Source of the DNA: Paenibacillus terrigena DSM 21567
Lineage (GTDB): Bacteria > Bacillota > Bacilli > Paenibacillales > Paenibacillaceae
Length of the DNA: 64,000 bases
Direction of reading: 5' to 3'
NCBI RefSeq assembly: GCF_000374845.1
Contig: NZ_KB895417.1
Coordinates: 63,661 to 127,660, forward strand
Below, one piece after another: positions 1-8,170 of the stretch. The notes under the pieces are model-generated. The model saw only the letters and a program-made list of their open reading frames with translations. It was not told where the DNA came from and did not search any database. Numbering within the stretch: position 1 is the stretch's first letter; each line of letters starts with the position of its first letter. The translations under genes and the position numbers were made by a program.

Positions 1-764
1 CCTTTGGTCCGGTCGCGGAAGAGAAAGGGTTAACGCTCAAATATAAAACGGAATTCTGGGATGAAGTCCCGGCATGGGCGAAGGATGATGACGGAGACTG
101 GATGGTGGGATATACCGGCACGATCTCGTTCCTCTGCAACAAGACTTTGGTCGATAAGTGCCCGACGAGCTGGGCCGATCTGAAGTCAGGCAACTACAAG
201 GTTGCCCTCGGTGATGTGGGCAAAGCAGCGCAAGCGCAGCATGTCGTGCTCGCCGCGGCGATGGCGTTCGGCGGGGATGTGACCAACCTGAAGCCTGGAC
301 TCGATTACTTCGCGGATCTGGCGTCGAAGGATCGGATCTCCAAGGTGGATGCGACCGTGCCGAATATTCAGAAAGGCGAGATCCAAGTGGTTACGCTATG
401 GGATTTCAACTCCTTGGGGTATCGGGATCAGATCGATCCGGCAAAATTTGAGATTCATATCCCCAAAGAGGGCAGCGTAACGAGCGGTTATGCTTCCGTC
501 ATTAACAAAAATGCGAAAAATAAGAATGCGGCGATGCTGGCACGGGCTTATATTTTTAGCGATGAGGGTCAGATTAACCTAGCCAAAGGGTATGCGCGTC
601 CGATCCGTTCCAGCGTGAAGCTGCCGGACGATGTCGCCTCCAAATTGATTAGCAGCGATGAATATGCGAACGCCAAACCGATCAGCGACTTCAAGGCTTG
701 GGAGAAATCGATTAAGGAGCTGCCGCAATTATGGCTAGAACAGGTCCAATCCAAAATAAAATAA
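1..764 (+). CDS. ABC transporter substrate-binding protein, 3' part (cut by left edge)
   Basis: The frame is open from the first bases (codon phase begins at base 3), so the N-terminus and signal peptide lie outside the window. About 254 residues are visible. The sequence resembles the Fe(III)/polyamine/2-aminoethylphosphonate class of solute-binding proteins: a hinge around 'DDDGDWMVGYTGTISF', then a 'SGYASVINKNAKNKNAAM' stretch typical of the C-lobe. It should capture a ligand outside the membrane and deliver it to the two permeases that follow. Its 3' end overlaps the first permease by 34 bases, so the genes are translationally coupled. The substrate cannot be read from the sequence. Confidence 0.85.
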   Translation, partial: FGPVAEEKGLTLKYKTEFWDEVPAWAKDDDGDWMVGYTGTISFLCNKTLVDKCPTSWADLKSGNYKVALGDVGKAAQAQHVVLAAAMAFGGDVTNLKPGLDYFADLASKDRISKVDATVPNIQKGEIQVVTLWDFNSLGYRDQIDPAKFEIHIPKEGSVTSGYASVINKNAKNKNAAMLARAYIFSDEGQINLAKGYARPIRSSVKLPDDVASKLISSDEYANAKPISDFKAWEKSIKELPQLWLEQVQSKIK

Positions 765-1588
765 TGCTGCTCGTCTGTCTTCCGTTATTGATTTGGATTG
801 CCGCGTTTGAATTGCTGCCGATTGCTGGCATGCTCGTGATGAGTTTCCAAGATGATAGCGGCCAAGGGTTCTCCCTTGGCCAATACATAAGAGCCTTCAC
901 AAGCGATATCTATCTGCAGGCGATATGGAACAGCTTGAAGGTGGCGCTCATCTCGAGCATTGTCGGAATCATCATTGCCTTGGTCTGTGGGTATGCCATT
1001 ACCCGCCTCTCCGAAGGGTTTCGCGATCGGATTTTGATGGTATCCAACATGATTACGAATTTCGTCGGGGTGCCGCTTGCCTTTGCATATATGATCATGC
1101 TCGGCAACAACGGAGCATTTACCCTGCTGTTTCAGAAGCTGGGGCTGGATTCACTTGCGAAGTTCGATCTCTATACCGAGAACGGGCTTCTCATGCTATA
1201 CATCTACTACCAGATTCCGCTCGCGATACTGCTCGTCTATCCCATCTTTCACGGGATTCGTGAGGAGTGGAAGGAAGCATCGGCGCTGCTCGGCGCTTCC
1301 GCATGGCGGTTCTGGCGGCATATCGGAATTCCGATGATGCTTCCTAGTATTCTAGGAACATTCAGTATTCTGATCGCGAATGCGTTAGGCGCCTATGCGA
1401 CAGCTTATGCCTTGACCGGCAGCAACTTCAATCTCCTGTCGATTCGGATCGCAGCACTTGTATCGGGGGATATCTTCCCGAACTTCCAGCTCGGCAGCGC
1501 ACTTGCGGTCATCTTGGCGCTGATTATGCTGCTCGCGATGTTCCTCAATGAGTGGATGACACGGTATTCGAGGAGGAGAGGCTTATGA
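731..1588 (+). CDS. ABC transporter permease (first subunit, PotB/CysU type)
   Basis: This 285-residue membrane protein has six predicted transmembrane segments. The cytoplasmic EAA-type loop is visible as 'EEWKEASALLGASAWRFWRH', which couples the permease to the ATPase. The start is ATG at 731 with AAGGAG at 715-720, inside the end of the binding-protein gene. Its stop overlaps the next permease's ATG (ATGA). It would form the heterodimeric channel of the importer with the following gene. Confidence 0.9.
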   Translation: MARTGPIQNKIMLLVCLPLLIWIAAFELLPIAGMLVMSFQDDSGQGFSLGQYIRAFTSDIYLQAIWNSLKVALISSIVGIIIALVCGYAITRLSEGFRDRILMVSNMITNFVGVPLAFAYMIMLGNNGAFTLLFQKLGLDSLAKFDLYTENGLLMLYIYYQIPLAILLVYPIFHGIREEWKEASALLGASAWRFWRHIGIPMMLPSILGTFSILIANALGAYATAYALTGSNFNLLSIRIAALVSGDIFPNFQLGSALAVILALIMLLAMFLNEWMTRYSRRRGL

Positions 1589-2433
1589 GGCGATCTTCGC
1601 AACCGGTGGCTCGCAGGAAGGAAGCTGGGCCTACGATCATCATTGCTGTACTCTTACTCTATCTATTTCTGCCGATCGTTGCGACGCTGCTCTTCTCCAT
1701 CGCGAAGGATTGGCAATCTAGCATCTTGCCGACGAGCTATACGCTGTCGTGGTATGGGCATATTTTCAGTGATCCGAGATTTCTGTTCGCTGTGCTGCGT
1801 ACGCTGCTCGTTGGCGTATTGACCGTATCCTTGGGGCTAGCGGTAATGGTGCCGGTGATTTTCGTCCTCGCCGTGTACTTTCCGAAGTGGGAGAAGCTGC
1901 TTCAGATTTCTGTGCTGCTGCCGTTCGCCTTTCCACCTGTTGTAGCAGCGATTGGGCTGATCAAGCTCTATTCCGGCGGTCCGGTCCCGTTAACCGGTAC
2001 GATATGGATTCTAATCGCGGTCTATTTCATTCTCATCCAGCCGTTTATCTATCAGAGCGTACGGAGCAGTCTGCGGACGATCCATGCACAGGATTTGATG
2101 GAAGCGGCAGAAGTGCTCGGATCGGGGAAGGTGAATGCGTTCCTTCGGATTATTCTTCCGAATATATGGTCCGGCACGCTGGTCGCTTGCCTCTTATCCT
2201 TCTCGATGGTATTCGGCGAGTTCGTCATGGGTCGGATGCTCGTCGGCGGGGAGTTCGAGACGGTCCAGCAGTATCTATATAATGCGATGAAGGTGTCCGG
2301 TCCATCGGCGAGCGCCGTGGTCGTAACGTACTTTTTGTTTATTTTCTTGATCTCAGGCATCGTGCTGAAGCTGGGCAGGCGGAAGCCGGGAGGCTATCTC
2401 GCACATCCGAAACCGGGGGGAGAGGATCAATGA
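1585..2433 (+). CDS. ABC transporter permease (second subunit, PotC type)
   Basis: This is the second channel subunit of the importer, about 282 residues. The EAA loop reads 'DLMEAAEVLGSGKVNAFLRI'. An in-frame ATG exists 33 bases upstream, but ATG 1585 is preferred because AGGAGGAG lies just before it and it overlaps the previous stop by four bases. Six hydrophobic segments are visible. Its own 3' end overlaps the ATPase start (ATGA), so all four importer genes form one tightly packed operon. Confidence 0.9.
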   Translation: MRRSSQPVARRKEAGPTIIIAVLLLYLFLPIVATLLFSIAKDWQSSILPTSYTLSWYGHIFSDPRFLFAVLRTLLVGVLTVSLGLAVMVPVIFVLAVYFPKWEKLLQISVLLPFAFPPVVAAIGLIKLYSGGPVPLTGTIWILIAVYFILIQPFIYQSVRSSLRTIHAQDLMEAAEVLGSGKVNAFLRIILPNIWSGTLVACLLSFSMVFGEFVMGRMLVGGEFETVQQYLYNAMKVSGPSASAVVVTYFLFIFLISGIVLKLGRRKPGGYLAHPKPGGEDQ

Positions 2434-3470
2434 GCTACATTCATATTGATACCGTGCGCAAGACCTATGAAGCGCAGATGGTGCTGAAGGATATCGATTT
2501 TAAGATCGAGGAAGGGGAATTCCTGACCATGCTGGGTCCATCCGGCTGTGGGAAAAGCACGCTGTTGCGTGCCATTGCCGGCCTCATTCCGATCGACTCC
2601 GGTTCGATCATTGTCGGCGGACGCAATATCACGCATTTGTCGCCGAAGGAGCGGCAGGTCGGGATGGTATTCCAATCGTATGCGTTATTCCCGAATATGT
2701 CCGTCTTCGAGAATATTGCTTTTGGACTTAAGATGGAGAAGATGACGAAGCGTGACTATACCCCTCTCGTGGAAGAGATGATTGCATTAATCGATTTGCG
2801 CGGCAAAGAAAATCAATATCCTGCGCAATTATCTGGCGGTCAGCAGCAGCGGGTCGCACTCGCTCGCGCGCTTGTGAAACGCCCGAAAGTATTGCTGCTG
2901 GATGAACCTCTAAGTGCGCTTGATGCCAAGATCCGCCGGCATCTGCGGCATCAGATACGCGACATCCAGCGGAAGCTAAAGATGACGACCATCTTCGTGA
3001 CCCACGATCAGGAAGAGGCGCTTACGATCTCGGATCGGATCGTGGTGATGAATAACGGCGTCATGGAGCAGCAAGGCACGCCGGCAGAGATCTATACGGC
3101 GCCGGCAACCGAGTTCGTCGCGAAGTTCATCGGCAGCTATAATGTCTGGCGCAAGGAGGAGCTCTCGAAGAGCCAGCTGGCGCAGATGCCGTCTGGGGAG
3201 CTGTACGCCGTGCGGCCAGAATCGATCCGGATTGTTCCTGCGGAGGAAGAAGACGGTTTGTTCGATGCGACATGGATGCGCCTCGGCGAAGGAAGGGTGG
3301 AGCGCAGCATGATTCTTGGCAATGTTATGCGGTATTTCATTCGCGTGCAGGCCATGCAGGTGATCGTCGATCGATTGCATGATCAGGATACAAGGCGGGT
3401 TGGGGAAGGTACGAATGTACGGCTGTTCCTCCCAGTGGAGGATTGCCGAGTTTTGAATGCGTTAGCATGA
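2430..3470 (+). CDS. ABC transporter ATP-binding protein (PotA/FbpC type)
   Basis: This 346-residue ATPase energises the upstream importer. Walker A is GPSGCGKS at residues 36-43, the signature is LSGGQQQR near 134, and Walker B with the D-loop is LLLDEPLSALD near 155. A C-terminal regulatory TOBE-like region follows from about residue 265 ('YAVRPESIRIV'), as in PotA, FbpC and PhnT. The family covers spermidine, iron, thiamine and 2-aminoethylphosphonate importers. The phosphoesterase downstream makes an organophosphate-type ligand possible, but this is only an inference from neighbourhood. Confidence 0.92.
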   Translation: MSYIHIDTVRKTYEAQMVLKDIDFKIEEGEFLTMLGPSGCGKSTLLRAIAGLIPIDSGSIIVGGRNITHLSPKERQVGMVFQSYALFPNMSVFENIAFGLKMEKMTKRDYTPLVEEMIALIDLRGKENQYPAQLSGGQQQRVALARALVKRPKVLLLDEPLSALDAKIRRHLRHQIRDIQRKLKMTTIFVTHDQEEALTISDRIVVMNNGVMEQQGTPAEIYTAPATEFVAKFIGSYNVWRKEELSKSQLAQMPSGELYAVRPESIRIVPAEEEDGLFDATWMRLGEGRVERSMILGNVMRYFIRVQAMQVIVDRLHDQDTRRVGEGTNVRLFLPVEDCRVLNALA

Positions 3471-3494
3471 TGATGGGTAAAAGGGAGATGCCAG

Positions 3495-4223
3495 GTGAAC
3501 ACGACATATGATCCAATGATTTGGCACATTAGCAATCTAGAGATGACCATTCGTTTGTTGCTTGCCCTTCTGCTTGGCGGTTTGATCGGTCTGGAACGCG
3601 AGCTTGGCGGCCATTCTGCGGGGTTTCGAACGCATATTCTCGTCTGTCTGGGTTCTGCTGCGATCGCGTTATTATCAATGTATGGCTTCGCAGCATTCGC
3701 GGCTGACCCGAATGTGCGTCTCGACCCGGCAAGGCTTGCTGCACAAGTGATCAGCGGGATCGGATTTCTTGGAGCAGGGACAATACTACGAACGGGGCTG
3801 ACGATCTCAGGACTTACGACAGCAGCCTCGCTATGGGTGGTGGCGGCAATCGGGTTGTCAGCTGGCGCGGGGTTCTATTACGGAGCAGGTATTCTAACCC
3901 TGCTCGTCGTCGTCAGCTTGTTCTTCTTGAATAAGATGGAGAAGCGGTTCTCACGGACTAAGGCAACAAGGCAGTTGGTCCTGAAGATGGCCCGGGGGTC
4001 CTCAAGTCTGAACCAAGTTGTGGATTACTTGAGTGATAAGGGCATTCAGATGAATAAGCTGGTCGTCGAGAAAGAAGAAGGTGAAGTTGTCGATTCGGAT
4101 GGATTATTGATTGTAAGACTACATCTGAAGCTGAAGCGAGTGAATCGATATGAGGAGGTGGTCGTGACTTTAGCCGAAATGGAAGGCATTTATGGACTTG
4201 AGACCGTAGGAGACTCGCTCTAA
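3495..4223 (+). CDS. MgtC/SapB family membrane protein
   Basis: The N-terminal half carries the MgtC/SapB signature 'GLIGLERELGGHSAGFRTH' followed by three further hydrophobic helices ('ISGIGFLGAGTILRTG'). The C-terminal ~90 residues form a soluble ACT-like domain, as in longer MgtC-family proteins. Family members help cells cope with low magnesium and acidic phagosomes, and some inhibit F-type ATPase; the role here is unknown. The chosen start is GTG 3495 after AAGGGAGA. It lies 24 bases after the ATPase gene, so it is probably in the same transcript. No Mg riboswitch fits in the gap. Confidence 0.85.
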   Translation: MNTTYDPMIWHISNLEMTIRLLLALLLGGLIGLERELGGHSAGFRTHILVCLGSAAIALLSMYGFAAFAADPNVRLDPARLAAQVISGIGFLGAGTILRTGLTISGLTTAASLWVVAAIGLSAGAGFYYGAGILTLLVVVSLFFLNKMEKRFSRTKATRQLVLKMARGSSSLNQVVDYLSDKGIQMNKLVVEKEEGEVVDSDGLLIVRLHLKLKRVNRYEEVVVTLAEMEGIYGLETVGDSL

Positions 4224-4304
4224 TACGGCAGACAAGTCTGATGACGGAATGGACAAGCGATTAAGCGCTCAATCACAATATGAATATAGAGGAGTTATGG
4301 GGAA

Positions 4305-5243
4305 ATGACGACACTACAATTTCGTGAGGATCGTACGTTCAAAATTGTTCAATTTACGGATATTCATTTGCACCAAGGTGATGCGAAGGATGAGCAGACC
4401 TGTGCCTTAATTGGTCAAATCGTCGATGCGGAGCAGCCAGATCTTGTTGTATTCACAGGCGATGTCATTGAGGCGCATCATTGCGTGGATGGACAATTGG
4501 ATTCATTTCAGTTGGTTGCTGAGGTCGTTGAGGAGCGTCAAGTGCCTTGGACGGTCGTATTCGGCAACCATGATACTGAAGTCAATATTACGCGGGAACA
4601 GCTGATGGAACAAGCAATGAAGAACCCGCATTGTCTCGCCGTTCCGGGTCCAGCATCCATCGCGGGCGTCGGCAACTATTGTCTGGAAGTCGTGAATGCG
4701 CAAGGCGTACCGGCAGCGCTGCTCTATCATCTGGATTCCGGAAGCGTATCGACGGTCTCTCACGTGGACGGCTATGGCTGGATTGATCGCAGCCAGATCG
4801 CGTGGTATGAGCAGGAATCAAGGGCCTATACGGCCAAGAATGGGGGCACACCATTGCCAGCGCTGGCGTTCTTCCACATTCCGCTCCAAGAATATGTCAC
4901 TGTATGGGAGCAAGGCAACACGGTAGGGGATCGGTTCGAACCAGTCTGCTGCCCTCGTATTAATACCGGGTTGTTCGCCGCGATGGTTGAGATGGGGGAT
5001 GTGATGGGAACCTTCGTCGGCCATGACCATACGAATGATTATATCGGTGAATTACACCAAATCCAGCTCTGTTACGGCCGCAAGACCGGGTATAACAGCT
5101 ATAGCCGGGATGGGTTCTTGAAAGGTGCGCGCGTGATCCAGCTTGAGGAGGGCAACCGTGCGTTCAAGACATGGATGCGGCTTGAAGACGGATCGGTCAT
5201 TGCGCAGGAAGCGACATCCGAAGCTCAGAATACGTTGGGTTAA
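4305..5243 (+). CDS. Calcineurin-like metallophosphoesterase
   Basis: This 312-residue protein has the dimetal phosphoesterase motifs in order: DIH near residue 19, GDV near 52, GNHD near 87, a histidine in 'FFHIP', and GHDH near 245. There is no signal peptide, so it should act in the cytoplasm. It resembles the SIA1/YvnB-like phosphodiesterase group acting on organic phosphates. It follows the ABC importer and MgtC-like genes in the same direction (81-base gap, no terminator seen), which suggests it processes something that importer brings in. The exact substrate is unknown. Confidence 0.85.
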   Translation: MTTLQFREDRTFKIVQFTDIHLHQGDAKDEQTCALIGQIVDAEQPDLVVFTGDVIEAHHCVDGQLDSFQLVAEVVEERQVPWTVVFGNHDTEVNITREQLMEQAMKNPHCLAVPGPASIAGVGNYCLEVVNAQGVPAALLYHLDSGSVSTVSHVDGYGWIDRSQIAWYEQESRAYTAKNGGTPLPALAFFHIPLQEYVTVWEQGNTVGDRFEPVCCPRINTGLFAAMVEMGDVMGTFVGHDHTNDYIGELHQIQLCYGRKTGYNSYSRDGFLKGARVIQLEEGNRAFKTWMRLEDGSVIAQEATSEAQNTLG

Positions 5244-5260
5244 CGAATAAAGAGAAAAAA

Positions 5261-5301
5261 ATGCGGCCTTCGTCCTGAATTTCACAGGACGGAGGCCGCA
5301 T
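5261..5301. terminator. Bidirectional terminator between phosphoesterase and gntZ
   Basis: A 17-bp near-perfect inverted repeat (ATGCGGCCTTCGTCCTG and its partner, one G-T wobble) has a 7-base loop. An A-run precedes it on the plus strand and serves as a T-run for the minus strand. It lies between two convergent genes and can end both transcripts. Confidence 0.85.
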
Positions 5302-5318
5302 CGTTTGCGATGAGAGAA

Positions 5319-6728
5319 TCACTGCCAGTCTGTGTGATAGACTCCAGGCAGATCGCTACGTTCATACGTATGAGCACCGAAATAATCACGTTGCGCTTGC
5401 AAAAGGTTAGCATTAGACATGCCCGTACGATAACTATCGAAATAAGTTAGCGATGAGCTTAAACATGGTAGCGCAACGCCGGAACTCATCCCTTCACAGA
5501 CGATCTCCCGCAACGCGTCTTGGTATGTCGATACCTTCTCCGCGAAGTATGGAGAAATTAATAAATTGGCAAGATCTGTTTGTGCCTCATAGGCTTCGCT
5601 GATTACTTTTAAAAATTCTGCACGGATGATACAACCGCCGCGGAAAATGAGCGCAATATCCTTCAAAGGCAAATCCCACTCGTACAGTTCGGAAGTCATT
5701 TTGTATTGTGTAAATCCTTGCGCGTATGCACAAACTTTTCCCATATACAATGCCTGTCTAACGTAGTCAATCCACAGGGTTTTATCTAAATGTAAATGCG
5801 CCTGATCCATGTTGGGACTTGCCAAGATGCTCTCCGCAATCACACGTTCTTCTTTCAAAGATGAGATATATCGGGCATACAAAGACTCCGTAATAATAGA
5901 AGTCGGGATCCCGTTATCAATCGCTTGGATGCTCGTCCATTTGCCCGTGCCTTTTTGTCCTGCTTTATCCAGAATCACATCGATTAACGGCAAGCCCGTT
6001 AAGGCATCCTGCTTTCTTAGAATTTCTGCTGTAATTTCGATTAAATAGCTTTTTAGTTCGCCTTGATTCCATGTTTCAAAAATGTCAGCGACTTCATTCA
6101 CCGATAGGCCTAACCTTTCTCTTAAAAAGGTATACGCTTCGGCGATTAATTGCATGTCTGCGTACTCGATCCCATTATGGACCATTTTTACGAAATGCCC
6201 TGCGCCTCTCGGACCAATATAAACGCAGCAAGGCTCGCCATTCACTTGAGCCGCTATTTTGGTAAGAATGGGCGCGACTTTATCGTATACGTCTGGATCC
6301 CCGCCTGGCATGATCGAAGGACCTAGCAGAGCCCCGACTTCTCCCCCGGATATGCCGATCCCTAAATAACCGATTCCCCTGGAACGTAATTCATCGTATC
6401 TGCGTTCCGTATCTTGATAATGGGAATTGCCGCCATCCATGATGATATCGCCGGACTCAAGAAAAGGTAATAATGAAGTAATGACGGAATCAATCGGCTT
6501 GCCCGCCGTCACCATAAGAAAGATTTTTCTTGGCTTTTGTAAGGACTGCACAAAATCTTGAATTTCGTAATAGGGTTTGACTGTTAAGGCTTCCACTTTG
6601 TCGATCAATTTATCGGTTAAATCTCTTGTGTAATTATAGACCGCAACGTGTTCCCCTTTACCCGCCATGTTCAGTGCGATATTACTGCCCATGACCCCCA
6701 AACCAATGACACCAATTGTATTTAACAT
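5319..6728 (-). CDS. gntZ: 6-phosphogluconate dehydrogenase, decarboxylating (GntZ type)
   Basis: The 469-residue enzyme oxidises and decarboxylates 6-phosphogluconate to ribulose 5-phosphate. The N-terminal Rossmann motif is GLGVMG at residues 9-14. The substrate-binding and catalytic region 'GAGHFVKMVHNGIEYADMQL' and 'AGQKGTGKWTS' are intact, and the length is the family's usual one. As last gene of the gnt operon it corresponds to B. subtilis gntZ rather than the pentose-phosphate housekeeping copy. Start ATG at 6728 has AGGTG eight bases upstream. Confidence 0.95.
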   Translation of the reverse strand: MLNTIGVIGLGVMGSNIALNMAGKGEHVAVYNYTRDLTDKLIDKVEALTVKPYYEIQDFVQSLQKPRKIFLMVTAGKPIDSVITSLLPFLESGDIIMDGGNSHYQDTERRYDELRSRGIGYLGIGISGGEVGALLGPSIMPGGDPDVYDKVAPILTKIAAQVNGEPCCVYIGPRGAGHFVKMVHNGIEYADMQLIAEAYTFLRERLGLSVNEVADIFETWNQGELKSYLIEITAEILRKQDALTGLPLIDVILDKAGQKGTGKWTSIQAIDNGIPTSIITESLYARYISSLKEERVIAESILASPNMDQAHLHLDKTLWIDYVRQALYMGKVCAYAQGFTQYKMTSELYEWDLPLKDIALIFRGGCIIRAEFLKVISEAYEAQTDLANLLISPYFAEKVSTYQDALREIVCEGMSSGVALPCLSSSLTYFDSYRTGMSNANLLQAQRDYFGAHTYERSDLPGVYHTDWQ

Positions 6729-6755
6729 ATGTTTGCACCTGTTTTCTTAAAATAA

Positions 6756-6797
6756 TGGGCAGTAGAAACTTGGCCGAAGCTGAATTTCTACTGCCTG
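6756..6797 (-). terminator. Hairpin in the gntP-gntZ gap (possible attenuator or mRNA processing stem)
   Basis: An 11-bp perfect stem (GGCAGTAGAAA at 6758-6768, TTTCTACTGCC at 6785-6795) sits in the 76-base gap. On the minus strand the stem is followed by ATTATTTT, a weak U-tract. It could lower gntZ expression relative to gntP or protect the upstream mRNA's 3' end. Confidence 0.5.
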
Positions 6798-6804
6798 GAG
6801 AGAA

Positions 6805-8151
6805 CTATACGAACAAGCTTAGCAATAATATAAATCCTAATCCGGATACGGAAATAATCGTCTCAAGCAAAGTCCACGTCGCAAAGGTTTCTTTCATACT
6901 TAACCCAAAATACTCTTTGAACATCCAGAAACCAGCATCGTTCACGTGCGAAGCAATGAGACTGCCAGCTCCGGTTGCAAGGACGACGAGAGCTAGATTA
7001 ACGTCAGATGTACCTAACATTGGAAGTACTAATCCGGTCGTTGTTAATGCAGCAACCGTAGCAGACCCTAAGGAAATACGTAAGATGGCAGCGATGATCC
7101 AGGCCAGCAAGATCGGCGATAAGGAAGTGCCTTGAAAGATTTGGGCTACGTAGTCGCCAACGCCGCCATTAATCAATACTTGTTTGAAGGCTCCGCCTCC
7201 GCCGATGATTAAGAGCATCATACCAATATGAGAAATCGCTGTTGTACATGACTCCATGACGGTTTTGATTGGAATCTTTCTTGCCAATCCCATCGTATAG
7301 ATGGCCACTAATAACGAAATCAGCATGGACACATCCGCATCCCCGATGAACCGGATCGTTGCGAGTATTCCGTTGTCGTTAAAGCCAATCGTTTTTTGCA
7401 GCAAAGTAATGATCGTAGCGATTGACATTAAAATCACGGGCAATAAAGCGGTAAATACACTGATACCAAAACCAGGCGTATCCTCAAGTTTAAATACCTT
7501 CTGTTCGCCTAGCGAGCTAATATTCCCGGTTTTTGTGAATGCGTTCGGCATTAGTTTTCTGGAAATCTTCGTAAATACAGGTCCGGCCAAAATGACCGTT
7601 GGGATGGCAATAATAAAACCATACAGCAGTACGTGACCAAGGTTTGCGCCAAGTTCACCCGCAATCGCGGTAGGTCCCGGATGGGGCGGCAAAAATCCGT
7701 GCGTTACGGATAAAGCTGCAGCCATTGGAATCCCGAGATACAAGATCGAAACTTTCAATTCTCTTGAAATGGCGAAAATAATAGGGATTAATAATACTAA
7801 TCCAACTTCAAAAAATAAGGCAACGCCGATAATAAACGAAGCAGTCACGACAGCCCACTGAATGTTCTTCTCACCGAATTTGTCCACAAGGGTCATGGCG
7901 ATCCGTTGTGCGCCCCCGGAATCTGAGAGCAGCTTGCCTAACATGGCACCGAGACCGAATATGAGAGCTAGATGGCCCAGTGTACCGCCTAAGCCGGCCT
8001 CAATGGTTTTAACGATATCTCCCATCGGCATACCAAGGGCTAGGGCGACGCCGAACGATACAATGATTAATGAAATGAAGGTATTTAATTTCAAGACCAT
8101 GATTAATCCAAGTAATGCTAGAATCCCAATTGCTACAATGACTAATGGCAT
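6805..8151 (-). CDS. gntP: Gluconate:H+ symporter, GntP family
   Basis: This 448-residue integral membrane protein has about twelve hydrophobic segments. It carries GntP-family stretches such as 'GLGAMLGKLLSDSGGAQRIA' near residue 65 and 'HGFLPPHPGPTAIAGELGAN' near 150. It imports gluconate for the kinase encoded just upstream. The gap to gntK is only 19 bases, and gene order matches the gntRKPZ operon of B. subtilis. Confidence 0.94.
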   Translation of the reverse strand: MPLVIVAIGILALLGLIMVLKLNTFISLIIVSFGVALALGMPMGDIVKTIEAGLGGTLGHLALIFGLGAMLGKLLSDSGGAQRIAMTLVDKFGEKNIQWAVVTASFIIGVALFFEVGLVLLIPIIFAISRELKVSILYLGIPMAAALSVTHGFLPPHPGPTAIAGELGANLGHVLLYGFIIAIPTVILAGPVFTKISRKLMPNAFTKTGNISSLGEQKVFKLEDTPGFGISVFTALLPVILMSIATIITLLQKTIGFNDNGILATIRFIGDADVSMLISLLVAIYTMGLARKIPIKTVMESCTTAISHIGMMLLIIGGGGAFKQVLINGGVGDYVAQIFQGTSLSPILLAWIIAAILRISLGSATVAALTTTGLVLPMLGTSDVNLALVVLATGAGSLIASHVNDAGFWMFKEYFGLSMKETFATWTLLETIISVSGLGFILLLSLFV

Positions 8152-8170
8152 CGTAATTTCCCCTTATTGT

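Noticed and set aside
2976-3380. A 134-residue minus-strand frame inside the ATPase gene
   Set aside because: It is antisense to conserved ATPase coding sequence and has the composition of a shadow frame.
3471-3494. Magnesium riboswitch before the MgtC-like gene
   Set aside because: The gap is only 24 bases, far too short for an M-box or similar RNA.
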